From Crocinitomix catalasitica ATCC 23190 (lineage in GTDB: Bacteria; Bacteroidota; Bacteroidia; Flavobacteriales_D; Crocinitomicaceae), in the NCBI RefSeq assembly GCF_000621625.1, contig NZ_JHXV01000005.1:186001-250000 (forward strand): 64,000 nucleotides of DNA. The letters run 5' to 3'. Numbering within the stretch: the first letter of the stretch is position 1; each line of letters starts with the position of its first letter. The translations under genes were made by a program, and so were the position numbers. Below, in pieces: positions 63,947 to 64,000 of the stretch. The notes below the pieces were generated by a model. The model searched no databases. It was not told the DNA's origin and saw only the letters and a list, made by a program, of their open reading frames with translations.

Positions 63947-64000
63947 TAGTTTTAAACTACTCAATTACAAACCTTTCTGAATAGTTTTGCGTTATAAGGT

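Noticed and set aside
1-64000. Prophage, CRISPR array, insertion sequence or integrative element
   Set aside because: No transposase, integrase, phage structural gene, repeat-spacer array or tRNA-flanked attachment site could be found on either strand.

Overview
The window looks like a chromosomal segment of a low-GC member of the Bacteroidota, most likely a Flavobacteriales-type marine or freshwater organism. The evidence is the type IX secretion (T9SS) hallmarks: a type A sorting domain, a type B/gliding-motility C-terminal domain, and a PorP/SprF protein next to an OmpA-like protein. FG-GAP/VCBS and SprB-like secreted proteins, A-rich leaders without strong Shine-Dalgarno sites, and TAnnTTTG-type promoters agree with this. 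No rRNA, tRNA, CRISPR array, phage or intact insertion sequence was recognised.

Layout. 1-6.3 kb: a secreted FG-GAP protein cut by the window edge, then a tight leftward operon of membrane protein, histidine kinase, LuxR-type response regulator, APS kinase (cysC) and a TIGR03032 protein, with a second copy of the membrane protein upstream. 6.5-11.2 kb: an EF-hand protein, a GT87-like membrane glycosyltransferase, an acyl-CoA synthetase and an unknown protein. 11.4-15.9 kb: a 1487-residue T9SS cargo. 15.9-17.4 kb: no intact gene, but a decayed gene remnant. 17.4-27 kb: an ECF sigma factor with its putative membrane partner, a GNAT acetyltransferase, a TPR protein, gyrA and clpC. 27-31.8 kb: a T9SS-associated triad (type B cargo, PorP/SprF, OmpA). 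32-39 kb: Smr-domain protein and site-2 protease, then a rightward operon of LolD-like ATPase, TIGR02757, BatA-domain protein, a dihydroorotase-like protein without its metal-binding HxH, and a PmtA-like methyltransferase. 39-49 kb: mnmA, a putative HTH regulator beneath a cluster of TTAAGT boxes, a PiT-like permease, a tandem Usp, a CDF cation exporter, a PlsC-like acyltransferase and an arylamine N-acetyltransferase.

50.5-62.6 kb is the most remarkable part: a candidate biosynthetic gene cluster. One leftward operon encodes an SDR epimerase/dehydrogenase, MBL hydrolase, F390-synthetase-related adenylate-forming enzyme, KAS III and fatty-acid desaturase, followed by a FadL-like porin. A divergent gene encodes an FkbH-like HAD-IIIC protein. 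A second leftward operon encodes an alpha/beta hydrolase with a Cys nucleophile, a free-standing condensation-carrier didomain, and a sulfotransferase. The set would be able to build, load, condense and possibly sulfate a lipid- or polyketide-like product and pass it across the outer membrane. Both promoter regions carry similar TTGCGGATT-type inverted repeats. The cluster is bracketed by two same-strand, equal-length (296-residue) paralogous secreted proteins. The APS kinase at 2.4-2.9 kb could supply PAPS to the sulfotransferase. The chemistry and the product are inferences, not demonstrated.
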